Source: Acidiphilium acidophilum (lineage in GTDB: Bacteria > Pseudomonadota > Alphaproteobacteria > Acetobacterales > Acetobacteraceae). Taken from it: a DNA stretch of 64,000 nucleotides. Both the position numbers and the translations under genes were made by a program. Positions 51,813 through 60,008 of this stretch are shown here, piece after piece; the first letter of the stretch is position 1, and the number at the start of each line of letters is the position of its first letter. The stretch is from positions 3,393,501-3,457,500 of the forward strand of contig NZ_JAWXYB010000018.1 of assembly GCF_033842475.1 (NCBI RefSeq), in the 5' to 3' direction. The notes beneath the pieces are model-generated. The model was not told where the DNA came from and made no database searches. It saw only the letters and a list, made by a program, of their open reading frames with translations.

Positions 51813-52589
51813 TCAAAGGCGGACATAATGCATCAGCATGGCGCCTGCGGCATGTTGCCACGTGCCGAGGATCGCGCCGAGAAACACCGCCAGCAGCACC
51901 AGCCCGGCCAGAATCTGCAGCGGTGCCGCGACGAAGAAAATCTGCAACTGCGGTGCCGCGCGCGCCATCAACCCGAGACCGGCCTGCCAGATCATCCCGA
52001 TCACCAGAAACGGCGCGGCGATCTGGATCGCCACGACGAATTCCGAACCGACTGTCCGAACCACCAGGCGGATCAATCCGCTTGCGATCCGCTGATCGCC
52101 GGTATGGGCCAGCAGATCCACCGGGATCAGGTGAAACGAGTTGGTGAGCGAGAGCAGCGGCAGCATGATGAGGGATGTGCCGAAAAACAGCACGGGCAGA
52201 ATCAGATTGAACAGACTCGACAGCAACGTGCTGTTCGCGCCCAGTTCGGTGCTCGGCAGCAGCACGCTGGAAAGACCGATCTGGTACGATATCGCCTGTC
52301 CCGCCATCGGCAGGCTGACCAGAACCGCCTGGGTCAGCCACCCGATCGACAAACCGATCACGATCTGGAGCAGGATCATCGCGATCAATGTGGCGGGCTG
52401 GCTCGGCATCGCGGGCAGACCCGGTGCCACCAGCGGCGCGATCATCGTGGTCAGCGCCAGAGACAGCCCGATCCTGACCATCGGCGGCACGCCCGACGCG
52501 CTGAAGCCGGGGATCAGCATCACGGCGCTCGAAACCCGCACGAACACGATCAGGAAATCGAACACCACCCCGGTCAGCAGATCGTTCAT
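51813..52589 (-). CDS. fliR: Flagellar export gate protein FliR
   Basis: A 258-residue polytopic membrane protein of the FliPQR export gate. It shows the hydrophobic segments and typical AGQAISYQIGLSSVLLPSTELGANSTLLSSLFNLI motif after the second half begins, plus GSEFVVAIQIAAPFLV. The order fliQ-fliR-flhB is standard. The 62-bp gap to flhB contains nothing evident. The gene itself is intact. Confidence 0.93.
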   Translation of the reverse strand: MNDLLTGVVFDFLIVFVRVSSAVMLIPGFSASGVPPMVRIGLSLALTTMIAPLVAPGLPAMPSQPATLIAMILLQIVIGLSIGWLTQAVLVSLPMAGQAISYQIGLSSVLLPSTELGANSTLLSSLFNLILPVLFFGTSLIMLPLLSLTNSFHLIPVDLLAHTGDQRIASGLIRLVVRTVGSEFVVAIQIAAPFLVIGMIWQAGLGLMARAAPQLQIFFVAAPLQILAGLVLLAVFLGAILGTWQHAAGAMLMHYVRL

Positions 52590-52593
52590 CCGC

Positions 52594-52860
52594 TCAGCCC
52601 ACGTGAATCATCGCGGAAAAGATCGAGCGTGAGAAAGCGGTCAGGAGCGTGACCGAATACCCCCCCATCATCACCAACACCCCGGCAATCGCCACCACTT
52701 TCGGCAGAAATACCAGACTGGGCTCGTTGATCTGGGTTACGGCCTGGATAATCGAGATCACCAACCCGGTGGCCAGCGACGCCAGAAGCGGCGGCGCGGC
52801 CAGCCGGGCGGTGACGTAGAGCGCCTCATGCAGCATCAGGGCAACCGAGGGATCGGTCAT
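52594..52860 (-). CDS. fliQ: Flagellar export gate protein FliQ
   Basis: An 88-residue two-helix membrane protein of the export gate. Sequence features are LATGLVISIIQAVTQINEPSLVFLPKVVAIAGV, the FliQ family core including the conserved QInE segment. It stops 4 bp before the fliR start. Confidence 0.93.
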   Translation of the reverse strand: MTDPSVALMLHEALYVTARLAAPPLLASLATGLVISIIQAVTQINEPSLVFLPKVVAIAGVLVMMGGYSVTLLTAFSRSIFSAMIHVG

Positions 52861-52924
52861 GCCGCACCATCCCGCAGCATGGCTGCTTGCGCGCGCAGAG
52901 CAGGGGCCGCACGGCCGAAGCGGC

Positions 52925-53239
52925 TCATATCGGCATGCTCATGATCGACTGATATGACTGGATCAACCGGTCACGGATCGCGACGGTGGTCTGTAACGCG
53001 AGTTGCGCCTTCGCCACCGACGTCACCACCTGGGTGAGATCGCCGTTGCCCATGAGGCCGTTTTGAGCCAACCCCTCGGTGGTGGCGCTCTGATCGACCG
53101 TGCTGGTGAGCATGTTCGAGAGATATTTGGTGAAATCCTCGCCGGATCCGCTGGCGGATTGCGCGGTGCGCTGATAGGCGGCCGCGCCGGGCGCGACGCC
53201 GAACAACGAGCTCATGCCTGACATGACACTGCCCGACAT
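52925..53239 (-). CDS. fliE: Flagellar hook-basal body complex protein FliE
   Basis: A 104-residue rod-base adaptor linking the MS ring and rod. The C-terminal half QVVTSVAKAQLALQTTVAIRDRLIQSYQSIMSMPI is the FliE signature. Its start overlaps the last base of the flgC stop. In-frame ATGs at codons 6 and 9 are alternatives. Confidence 0.92.
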   Translation of the reverse strand: MSGSVMSGMSSLFGVAPGAAAYQRTAQSASGSGEDFTKYLSNMLTSTVDQSATTEGLAQNGLMGNGDLTQVVTSVAKAQLALQTTVAIRDRLIQSYQSIMSMPI

Positions 53240-53643
53240 CAGATCAGGTCCAGCGTGCGGGTCAGCATGCCGCGCGTGGCGTTCATCACCGAAAGATCGG
53301 CGTCCGATGCGCGTTCCGCCTGCTGCATGTCCATCAGTTCGACGAAGCTGTTGACGTTGGGCGTCTTGACATATCCCTGGGCATTCGCTGCGGGGTTCGA
53401 CGGATCGTATTTGGTCGGAAATGCCGAAGGATCGGTCCCGATCCGGCCGACCGAGACCAGATCGGCATTGAGCGAGCGATCATATTGGTCCTTGAAGGTG
53501 ATGGTCTGCCGCCGATAGGGATTGCTGCCCGGCGTCGAGCCGGTACTGTCCGCATTCGCCAGGTTTTCCGCGATCACCCGGAGGCGATCGCTCTGGGCTG
53601 CCGCCCCTGACGCCGAAATGGATAACGAAGTTCCGAATTCCAT
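53239..53643 (-). CDS. flgC: Flagellar basal-body rod protein FlgC
   Basis: A 134-residue proximal-rod protein. It has the rod/hook N-terminal motif SLSISASGAAAQSDRLRVIAENLANADSTG and the C-terminal heptad segment FVELMDMQQAERASDADLSVMNATRGMLTRTLDLI. Order flgB-flgC-fliE is conserved. Confidence 0.94.
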   Translation of the reverse strand: MEFGTSLSISASGAAAQSDRLRVIAENLANADSTGSTPGSNPYRRQTITFKDQYDRSLNADLVSVGRIGTDPSAFPTKYDPSNPAANAQGYVKTPNVNSFVELMDMQQAERASDADLSVMNATRGMLTRTLDLI

Positions 53644-53679
53644 GGATTTTTTCCCGATATTCAGTTGAAGTTGACGGAA

Positions 53680-54057
53680 TCAGATGCTCGGCCCGAGCGC
53701 GGTGTTGAACATGCCGAGATATGATTTGTAGATATTCACAGCGTATTGCTGATTGATCTGGGTGCGGGCCACGGCCGCGAGTTCCTGGTCGAGCGATACC
53801 GCATTGCCGTCCGGCGCGCGTTCGGCGACCGTTGCATCCTCGCTGCCCACAGTATTATCCGCCGCCGGTGCGATATCGTCCGGATGGGTCAGGCTCATCG
53901 AAACCTGGCTGCCATCGAGCATGTCCGCGAACCGGATGGGCGTGCGGGGCGAATATCCCGGCGTATCGATATTCGCGATGTTCTGCGCAAGCACGTTCTG
54001 CGTCTGCGCCAGATAGTCGATGCGGCTGGCCGCAATACTCATCAGGTCCTGGGTCAT
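53680..54057 (-). CDS. flgB: Flagellar basal-body rod protein FlgB
   Basis: A 125-residue proximal-rod protein, first of the run flgB-flgC-fliE-fliQ-fliR-flhB. It has the rod motif DYLAQTQNVLAQNIANIDTPGYSPR and the C-terminal segment INQQYAVNIYKSYLGMFNTALG. It is transcribed away from fliO across a 213-bp control region that includes a CtrA-like sequence. Confidence 0.94.
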   Translation of the reverse strand: MTQDLMSIAASRIDYLAQTQNVLAQNIANIDTPGYSPRTPIRFADMLDGSQVSMSLTHPDDIAPAADNTVGSEDATVAERAPDGNAVSLDQELAAVARTQINQQYAVNIYKSYLGMFNTALGPSI

Positions 54058-54097
54058 GGTGTCATTCCGATCATGACGGCACCATAACCCGCAATCA

Positions 54098-54113
54098 TTA
54101 ACGAACGACTAAC
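54098..54113. promoter_or_regulatory. CtrA-like site between divergent flgB and fliO
   Basis: TTAACGAACGACTAAC fits the CtrA consensus TTAA-N7-TTAAC with one mismatch. It lies 41 bp upstream of the flgB start and about 160 bp upstream of fliO. In Caulobacter CtrA activates early flagellar operons of this kind. Other CtrA half-sites in the gap are weaker. Confidence 0.4.
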
Positions 54114-54270
54114 GGGCCACCGATTTGATTTTTTGAAAATCGCTCCGGTTCGCCGCAATGGAAACCGGAAATTAACCTTTCCGGTGCAGATTATCCGCAT
54201 GGCAGGCACCCCGAGGCGCATCCCGCGCCCGCCCGGTTCGCCTTCCCCGTGGCGCGGAGATGAAGTTTCG

Positions 54271-54549
54271 ATGTTGCAACCGACAATCCTGAACGCAACC
54301 CTCGCGCTGGCCGTCATGCTCGGGCTCATCACCGGCCTCGCGTGGCTGATCCGCCGGCTCGGGTTGATCGCTCTGCTCGACCGCGCCGGAACCCCCCGCC
54401 GCATCGCGGGGCGGGTGTCCCTGGCGCTCGACAAGGGCCGCCGCCTTTCGATCGTGGAGGTGGAAGGCTGGCGCTTCGCCGTGCTCACGGGCGGGAGGTC
54501 GGATCAGTTGCTCATGCTCGAAGCCCCCGCGCGCAAGGAGAGCGTCTGA
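54271..54549 (+). CDS. fliO: Flagellar biosynthesis protein FliO
   Basis: A 92-residue single-pass membrane protein helping FliP assemble. The N-terminal hydrophobic segment is NATLALAVMLGLITGLAWLI, followed by a short cytosolic domain with VSLALDKGRRLSIVEVEGWRFAVLTGGRSDQLLML, the typical FliO sequence. The stop overlaps the first base of fliP (TGATG). A GGAG motif lies upstream of the ATG. Confidence 0.87.
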   Translation: MLQPTILNATLALAVMLGLITGLAWLIRRLGLIALLDRAGTPRRIAGRVSLALDKGRRLSIVEVEGWRFAVLTGGRSDQLLMLEAPARKESV

Positions 54550-54830
54550 TGCGCAAATCTGTCCTGCGCCGGGCCTGCATCGTCGCGATCGCCGCCGCCG
54601 GATCGGTCGGCATTGCGCACGCCCAGTCGGTTTCGCTCGATCTCGGGCATGGCGGCGCACCGGAAACCGCGAAACTGATCCAGCTCGTGCTGTTCATCGG
54701 GCTGATGGCGCTCGCCCCCAGCCTGCTCGTGATGCTCACCGCCTTCACCCGCATCATCATCGTCCTCAGCATCCTGCGCACCGCTCTGGGCATGCAGACC
54801 ATGCCGCCCAATACCGTGCTGATCGGCCTC
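54549..54830 (+). pseudogene. fliP: fliP, 5' part (interrupted by IS4-family insertion)
   Basis: The first 94 codons of the flagellar export gate protein FliP: a signal-type N-terminus (MRKSVLRRACIVAIAAAGSVGIAHAQ), then LIQLVLFIGLMALAPSLLVMLTAFTRIIIVLSILRTALG and MPPNTVLIGL. At 54830 the reading frame enters the insertion and continues 27 codons to a stop at 54914. The rest of FliP, starting ALFLTYFVMQP, is at 56123-56593. Joining the halves at the duplicated target gives a normal 250-residue FliP. Confidence 0.95.
54821..54830 (+). repeat. Target-site duplication, left copy
   Basis: GATCGGCCTC at the left edge of the IS4-family element, identical to the copy at 56113-56122. It corresponds to fliP codons for the end of the IGL motif. 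Confidence 0.9.
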
Positions 54831-56112
54831 TCAGGAATCCCCCCATTTTCCATAGGTCCAGGTATTGCGCCGATTCGCTGCGATTCTCTACCAAGCGTTG
54901 GAATGCATGGATGAGGGTGGATCATGGGAATTGCAGCATCGAAAAAGCGTGATGGTGGGCGGTTGAAGGACATCCGCGCATTCATTGACGAGTTGTATGC
55001 CCACGATCTCCACGCCAAACGCGTTGACTCCCTGTCTGCTGCGACACTGGGCGTGATGACCGGCGCGTCGCTCGCCGTCGCGATGATCGGTCAGGCGTTG
55101 GCACAGGCGCGCGGGCTGGTGACCAAGCACGCGATCAAGCAGGTTGATCGCATGCTCAGTAACGAGAGTATCGACGTCTGGGAAAGCTTCGCCCGTTGGG
55201 TACCGCATCTGGTGGGTTCGCAGACCGACATCGTCGTTGCCATGGACTGGACGGATTTCGACGGCGACGATCAGGCAACGTTGGCGCTCAACCTGGTGAG
55301 CAAGCATGGCCGGGCGATGCCTCTGTTGTGGCTGTCGATGTGGAAAGAGGAATTGAAAGATCAGCGCAACGCCATCGAGGATACTTGCCTGCGCCGCCTG
55401 TCGGAGGTTGTCCCGCCCGGCTGCCGCGTGACCATCCTGGCCGACCGCGGCTTCGGTGACCACAAGCTGTTCGCGTATCTTACGGAGCTTGGCTTTGCCT
55501 ATATCATTCGCTTCCGCGGCAACATCCATGTCACCGATGCCGCAGGCGAGACGCGAACCGCGGCGGACTGGGTCGGCAAATCGGGCCGGGCGCGCAAACT
55601 GCGTGGTGCGCGCGTCACCGCCTCGCACGCCTATCAGGTCGGTGCCGTGGTGTGCGTACATGCGCGTGACATGAAGGAGCCGTGGTGCCTGGCGAGCAGT
55701 GACGCCGTGGCGTCTGCAGGGACATTGATCAAGCAATATTCCCGGCGCTGGACGATCGAACCCAGCTTCAGGGACGTCAAGGATTTGCGTTTTGGGATGG
55801 GGATGGCTGAGATCCGCATCGCCGAACCAGAGCGGCGCGATCGGCTGCTGCTCATCAGCGCGTTTGCGATGGCGCTGCTGACCATGCTCGGGACGGCAGG
55901 CGAGAGCCTGGGAATGGATCGACAGCTCAAGTCCAACACTTCGAAGACCCGCTCACACTCGTTGTTCCGTCAGGGGTGCATGCTCTATGAATTGATCCCG
56001 AACATGCCGAAGCACCGGCTACTGCCCCTGATGCGGCGGTTCACGGAAATGCTGCGCAGCAGCGGCATATTCGGCAATTCCATGCCGGCTACGTAATGAG
56101 GGGATGAGTGAG
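54830..56112. mobile_element. IS4-family insertion sequence inside fliP
   Basis: A 1.28-kb element with short imperfect terminal repeats: left end TCAGGAATCCCCCCATT, right end (reverse complement) TCACTCATCCCCTCATT. Its host sequence GATCGGCCTC is present at both borders (54821-54830 and 56113-56122), a 9-10 bp target-site duplication; the exact end is ambiguous by one base. It has one intact transposase gene. The identical target copies and intact transposase suggest a recent insertion. Confidence 0.92.
54924..56096 (+). CDS. IS4-family transposase
   Basis: A 390-residue DDE transposase. The catalytic aspartates are in VVAMDWTDFDGDD and VTILADRGFGDHKLF, and the YREK-type signature is YSRRWTIEPSFRDVKDLRFG, all typical of the IS4 group. 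It is uninterrupted. The ATG lies 93 bp inside the left end of the element. Its base composition is less GC-biased than that of the surrounding genes. Confidence 0.95.
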   Translation: MGIAASKKRDGGRLKDIRAFIDELYAHDLHAKRVDSLSAATLGVMTGASLAVAMIGQALAQARGLVTKHAIKQVDRMLSNESIDVWESFARWVPHLVGSQTDIVVAMDWTDFDGDDQATLALNLVSKHGRAMPLLWLSMWKEELKDQRNAIEDTCLRRLSEVVPPGCRVTILADRGFGDHKLFAYLTELGFAYIIRFRGNIHVTDAAGETRTAADWVGKSGRARKLRGARVTASHAYQVGAVVCVHARDMKEPWCLASSDAVASAGTLIKQYSRRWTIEPSFRDVKDLRFGMGMAEIRIAEPERRDRLLLISAFAMALLTMLGTAGESLGMDRQLKSNTSKTRSHSLFRQGCMLYELIPNMPKHRLLPLMRRFTEMLRSSGIFGNSMPAT

Positions 56113-56122
56113 GATCGGCCTC
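56113..56122 (+). repeat. Target-site duplication, right copy
   Basis: GATCGGCCTC at the right edge of the IS4-family element, identical to the left copy. The next base continues fliP in frame. Confidence 0.9.
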
Positions 56123-56593
56123 GCTCTGTTCCTGACCTATTTCGTGATGCAGCCGGTCTTTGCGCAGGCATGGCATGTCGGGTTGCTGCCGATGACCCAG
56201 GGCAGCATCGATACCATGACCGGCATCAGCCGCGCCGCCGCCCCGTTCCACACCTTCCTCGCCCAGAACACCAGACCGGTCGATATCCGCATGTTTTCCA
56301 CCATCGCCCATGCCACCATCCCGGCGCATCGGGCCGAGGTCACATGGCGGGTCCTGATCCCGAGCTTCGTGGTCGGCGAACTCCGGCGCGGCTTCGAGAT
56401 GGGGTTCATGATCTATCTGCCGTTCATGGTGATCGACCTCGTGGTCGCGGCCATCCTGATGAGCCTGGGCATGATGATGCTGCCGCCCACCGGCGTATCG
56501 CTGCCGTTCAAGCTGATCTTCTTCGTGATGATCAATGGCTGGCAGCTGATCTGCGGCAGTCTGGTCCGCAGCTTTCCGATCCCGCATTTCTGA
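56113..56593 (+). pseudogene. fliP: fliP, 3' part (downstream of IS4-family insertion)
   Basis: The C-terminal 156 codons of FliP: ALFLTYFVMQPVFAQAW, then LIPSFVVGELRRGFEMGFMIYLPFMVIDLVVAAILMSLGMMMLPP and SLPFKLIFFVMINGWQLICGSLVRSF, which are the gate-forming helices. The coding frame is intact to the stop at 56593. A GTG inside the right end of the IS (56108) is in frame with this fragment, so a separate C-terminal polypeptide could in theory be made. Without the N-terminal part a working export gate is unlikely. Confidence 0.95.
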
Positions 56594-56702
56594 CCGCGCG
56601 CCATGCCGTGTCGGCCGGTTTCGCCCGCAAGGTCGCTTCGGTCCCTTGATATCGCGGCCGAAACTTGGAATGCTCGCCGCACATCCGACCGGAGCCCGCC
56701 CT

Positions 56703-57113
56703 ATGCCGACAGCCACCAAGACCCTGATCGATTCCTACTACGCCGCCTTCAACGCCGGCCAGTCGCAGGCGATGCTCGATGTGCTGACCACAGATGTGGT
56801 GCACGACATCAATCAGGGTGCAAGGGAGATCGGGCGCGAAAAATTCGCCCGGTTTCTCGACCATATGAACATCGCCTATCGCGAACGACTGACCGATATC
56901 GTGGTGATGACCAGCGCGGACGGATCGCGCGCCGCCGCCGAGTTCGTGGTCCATGGCGAATATCTGCGCACCGATCCCGGATTGCCGGCAGCGCATGGCC
57001 AGCGCTACGTCCTGCCCGCCGGGGCATTCTTTGAAATCCGCGACGGCCTGATCGCGCGCGTGAGCAATTACTACAATCTGGAGGACTGGCTGAAGCAGGT
57101 GGGGGCCACATGA
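56703..57113 (+). CDS. SnoaL-like/ketosteroid-isomerase-related protein
   Basis: A 136-residue NTF2-fold protein: LIDSYYAAFNAGQSQAMLDVLTTDVVHDINQGAREIG at the N-terminus and FFEIRDGLIARVSNYYNLEDWLKQ at the C-terminus, matching polyketide-cyclase-like families. Members have diverse or no enzymatic roles, so I do not assign one. The ATG at 56703 starts the conserved fold. The stop overlaps the acetyltransferase start by 4 bp, so the two are likely co-translated. Confidence 0.8.
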   Translation: MPTATKTLIDSYYAAFNAGQSQAMLDVLTTDVVHDINQGAREIGREKFARFLDHMNIAYRERLTDIVVMTSADGSRAAAEFVVHGEYLRTDPGLPAAHGQRYVLPAGAFFEIRDGLIARVSNYYNLEDWLKQVGAT

Positions 57114-57655
57114 CCGTCCCGGTCATTGCCACGGCGCGGCTCGATCTGGTGCCGGTGTCCCTGGAGGATGCCGCCTTCGTGCAGGCCGAATTCCCGCATT
57201 GGGAGATCGTCGAATTCATGAACGCGCGGGTGCCGTGGCCCTATCCGGCGGATGGTGCGCTGGTGTTCCTGCGCGATGTGCTGCTGCCGCAGATCGCGCG
57301 GGGCGAGGCCTGCGCCTGGACGATCCGCCTGCGTGACAGCGGCACGCCGATCGGCCAGATCAACCTGCGGATCGGGACGGACGAACACCGGGGCTTCTGG
57401 ATCGCGCGCGCGTTCCAGCGCTGTGGTTATGTCACCGAAGCGGTGGCGGCGGTGACCGATCATTACTTCGAAATCCTCGGTCAACCCGAATTGCGGGTTT
57501 CCAAGGCGGTCCAGAACACCGCCTCGCGCGCGGTTTCGCGGCGGCAGGGCATGCGGCTGGTCGCCACCGACGAACGCGATTACGTCTCCGGCCGCCATCC
57601 GACCGAGATCTGGGCGCTCACCCGCGAGGAATGGCGGGCGCGCAAACCGTCATGA
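57110..57655 (+). CDS. GNAT-family N-acetyltransferase (RimJ/RimL-like)
   Basis: A 181-residue acetyltransferase resembling the RimJ/RimL group: TARLDLVPVSLEDAAFV at the start, PIGQINLRIGTDEHRGFWIARAFQRCGYVTEAVAAVTDHYFE over the acetyl-CoA site and SRAVSRRQGMRLVATDERDY near the end. The acceptor is unknown. It overlaps the upstream SnoaL-like gene. Confidence 0.83.
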   Translation: MTVPVIATARLDLVPVSLEDAAFVQAEFPHWEIVEFMNARVPWPYPADGALVFLRDVLLPQIARGEACAWTIRLRDSGTPIGQINLRIGTDEHRGFWIARAFQRCGYVTEAVAAVTDHYFEILGQPELRVSKAVQNTASRAVSRRQGMRLVATDERDYVSGRHPTEIWALTREEWRARKPS

Positions 57656-57729
57656 TTTTGCAAAAAGCCCATACCCTGTCATCAGAGTTTCACTAGGCCC
57701 GACACCGCCCGATCGCGTAACGAGCGGGC

Positions 57730-58557
57730 ATGACAGCTTCATGTGCCCCGACCGGCTACCGCAGCGTGTTCATTTCCGACACGCATCTCGGCACGCGGGG
57801 ATGCCGGGCGGATTTTCTTGCCGATTTCCTCGCCCGCATGAGCGCGGATCATATCTATCTGGTGGGCGACATCATTGATGGCTGGCGGCTCAAGCGGGGC
57901 TGGTACTGGGACAGCCATCATGACGACGTGCTGAACGCAATTCTGCGCCATGCCCGCAACGGCGCCAAAATCACCTATGTGCCCGGCAACCATGACGAGG
58001 TGGTACGGCGCTTCCTGCCGCTGGGGCTCGAAATGGCCGGGGTGACATTCCAGGCGGAGGCGCAGCACGTCACGGCGGCGGGGATGCGGCTGCTGATCAC
58101 CCATGGCGACCAGTTCGATTCCGTGGTGTGCTACGCAAAGACGCTGGCGCTGTTGGGGGACTGGGCCTACGCGGCGGCGCTGGTGCTGAACCGCTATTTC
58201 AACATGGCGCGGTCCTCGTTCGGCTACCCCTACTGGTCGCTCTCGGCCTATCTGAAGCGCCAGGTCAAGGAGGCGGTCAAGGCGATCGACCGGTTCGAGA
58301 CCGCGCTCGCGGCGGATGCGCGGGCCCGCGGGTTCGACGGCGTGGTCTGCGGCCATATCCATCATCCCGAGATGCGGATGGTCGATGGCGTGATGTACAT
58401 CAACGATGGCGATTGGGTGGAAAGCTGCACCGCTCTGGTCGAACATTGGGACGGGCGGCTGGAACTGATCGACTGGGCGGCGCTCAACAAGTTGTCGTTC
58501 CTTGTGCCGCGCAAGCCGGCCGCGGTCGCGGGGCTGATGGATGCCGCCGCCGCCTGA
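57730..58557 (+). CDS. Metallophosphoesterase of the PlcP/LpxH-like family
   Basis: A 275-residue binuclear metallophosphoesterase. The ligands are visible in FISDTHLGTRGC, YLVGDIIDGWRL, VPGNHDEVVRR, LITHGDQFDS and VCGHIHHPEMR. Automatic annotation usually reads this family as UDP-2,3-diacylglucosamine diphosphatase (LpxH), but a large subgroup is PlcP, a phospholipase C that degrades phospholipids during phosphate starvation in Sinorhizobium. The gene directly downstream, a glycosyltransferase overlapping it by 17 bp, matches the plcP-agt pairing. I favour PlcP, without proof. Confidence 0.8.
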   Translation: MTASCAPTGYRSVFISDTHLGTRGCRADFLADFLARMSADHIYLVGDIIDGWRLKRGWYWDSHHDDVLNAILRHARNGAKITYVPGNHDEVVRRFLPLGLEMAGVTFQAEAQHVTAAGMRLLITHGDQFDSVVCYAKTLALLGDWAYAAALVLNRYFNMARSSFGYPYWSLSAYLKRQVKEAVKAIDRFETALAADARARGFDGVVCGHIHHPEMRMVDGVMYINDGDWVESCTALVEHWDGRLELIDWAALNKLSFLVPRKPAAVAGLMDAAAA

Positions 58558-59590
58558 CCCGGCCTGTGCCACGCCCTGCCGGATCATGATCGTCAGCGAT
58601 GCCTGGCACCCGCAGGTCAACGGCGTGGTGCGCACGCTTTCGATGCTGACCGCGCAACTGGAAGCGCTGGGGCATGAGGTGATGGTGGTCGGGCCGGACC
58701 AGTTCCGAACCCTGCCCTGCCCCGGCTATCGCGAAATCCGCCTCGCGGTGCTGCCGGGCCGGCGTCTCGCGCGGCTGATGCGCGCCTTCCGGCCCGATGC
58801 GCTGCATATCGCGACCGAAGGTCCGCTGGGGATGAGCGCCGCACGCCTCGCCCGCGCGGCGGGGTGGCGCTACACCACGGCCTATCACACGCGGTTCCCC
58901 GATTATCTCGCCGCGCGGATCGCCATGCCGCGCCGGTTTGCCTATGCGTGGCTGCGATGGTTTCACGGGCGCGGTGCCGGCACGATGGTGGCCACCGCAT
59001 CGCTCGCCGATGAATTGCGGGGCCGCGGTTTCACCAACATCCGCCTCTGGTCGCGCGGCGTCGATCCGGTGCTGTTCCATCCGGACCGGGCGATGGCACG
59101 GTCCTGGCATCGCCCGATCTTTCTTTCGGTCGGGCGGCTGGCGGTCGAGAAAAACCTCACCGGGTTCCTCGATCTCGATCTGCCGGGCACGCGGGTCGTG
59201 GTGGGCGACGGGCCGGAGCGGGCGCGGCTGGAACGGCGCTATGCCGGTCCGAATGTGGTGTTTCTCGGTGCGCGGCAGGGAGTGGAGCTGGCGGGATTGT
59301 TCGCGAGTGCGGATGTTTTCGTGTTCCCCAGCCGGACCGACACGTTCGGGCTGGTCGTGCTGGAGGCATTGGCCTCGGGCGTCCCGGTCGCGGCCTATCC
59401 GGTGGCCGGACCGCGCGACATCATCGGCGGCGTCATCCCGGCGGTGGGTATCCTCGATGAAGATTTGCGCTTGGCGGCGCTCGGCGCGCTGGGCCTCAGC
59501 CGCGCCGCCTGCCGCCGTTTCGCCGAAGATTTCTCATGGAAATCCTGCGCCAGCCTCTTCATGACCCATCTGGTCCCGATGGAGGCCTGA
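58541..59590 (+). CDS. Glycosyltransferase family 4/1 (Agt-like diacylglycerol glycosyltransferase candidate)
   Basis: A 349-residue GT-B glycosyltransferase. The N-terminal domain has MIVSDAWHPQVNGVVRTLSMLTAQLEALGHEV and YTTAYHTRFPDYLAARI, and the C-terminal domain has FLSVGRLAVEKNLTGFL, VVVGDGPERARLERRY and VFVFPSRTDTFGLVVLEALASGVPVAAYP. In alphaproteobacteria homologues beside plcP (Agt) put glucose or glucuronic acid on diacylglycerol. A start at 58586 (MIVSDAW) is also possible. Confidence 0.82.
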   Translation: MPPPPDPACATPCRIMIVSDAWHPQVNGVVRTLSMLTAQLEALGHEVMVVGPDQFRTLPCPGYREIRLAVLPGRRLARLMRAFRPDALHIATEGPLGMSAARLARAAGWRYTTAYHTRFPDYLAARIAMPRRFAYAWLRWFHGRGAGTMVATASLADELRGRGFTNIRLWSRGVDPVLFHPDRAMARSWHRPIFLSVGRLAVEKNLTGFLDLDLPGTRVVVGDGPERARLERRYAGPNVVFLGARQGVELAGLFASADVFVFPSRTDTFGLVVLEALASGVPVAAYPVAGPRDIIGGVIPAVGILDEDLRLAALGALGLSRAACRRFAEDFSWKSCASLFMTHLVPMEA

Positions 59591-59592
59591 GC

Positions 59593-59630
59593 CCCCAAGA
59601 GCCGAAGCCCTTGAGGAACCGAAGTTTTTT
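59593..59630 (+). terminator. Probable Rho-independent terminator after the glycosyltransferase gene
   Basis: CCCCAAGAGC and GCCCTTGAGG can form a stem with two mismatches around a CGAA loop at 59593-59616, and a run of six T follows at 59625-59630. It lies right after the stop codon and ends the plcP/agt-like transcript before the convergent rplT. Confidence 0.5.
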
Positions 59631-59638
59631 ACCCGACC

Positions 59639-59995
59639 TTACGCCCGCACGGCCTTGGCCGCCTCGACGACAGCGGCAAAGCCCGCCGGATCGTCGAATG
59701 CCATGGCCGAGAGCACCTTGCGATCGAGGTCGATATTCGCGGTTTTCAGCGCCGCGATGAACTGGCTGTAGGTCAGCCCGTGCTCGCGCACCGCGGCGTT
59801 GATGCGCTGGATCCAGAGGGCGCGGAATTCGCGCTTCTTAACGCGCCGGTCGCGGTAGGCGTATTGGAGCGACTTTTCGAGCCGTTCGAGCGCGATCCGG
59901 TAGCTGGTCGACGAGCGGCCGACGAAGCCCTTGGATTGCTTGAGAACTTTTTTGTGCCGGGCGTGGGTGGTGACGCCCCGTTTTACGCGTGCCAT
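59639..59995 (-). CDS. rplT: 50S ribosomal protein L20
   Basis: 118 residues, full length, starting [68 protein letters not shown], which is unmistakable L20. It binds 23S rRNA early in 50S assembly. It follows rpmI with a 13-bp gap, the usual L35-L20 order. infC, which often lies upstream, is absent here. Confidence 0.98.
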   Translation of the reverse strand: MARVKRGVTTHARHKKVLKQSKGFVGRSSTSYRIALERLEKSLQYAYRDRRVKKREFRALWIQRINAAVREHGLTYSQFIAALKTANIDLDRKVLSAMAFDDPAGFAAVVEAAKAVRA

Positions 59996-60008
59996 GTGTT
60001 ATCGCTCC

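Noticed and set aside
57730-58557. Straight annotation as LpxH
   Set aside because: The motifs fit, but pairing with a lipid-type glycosyltransferase favours PlcP; I therefore left the gene symbol empty.
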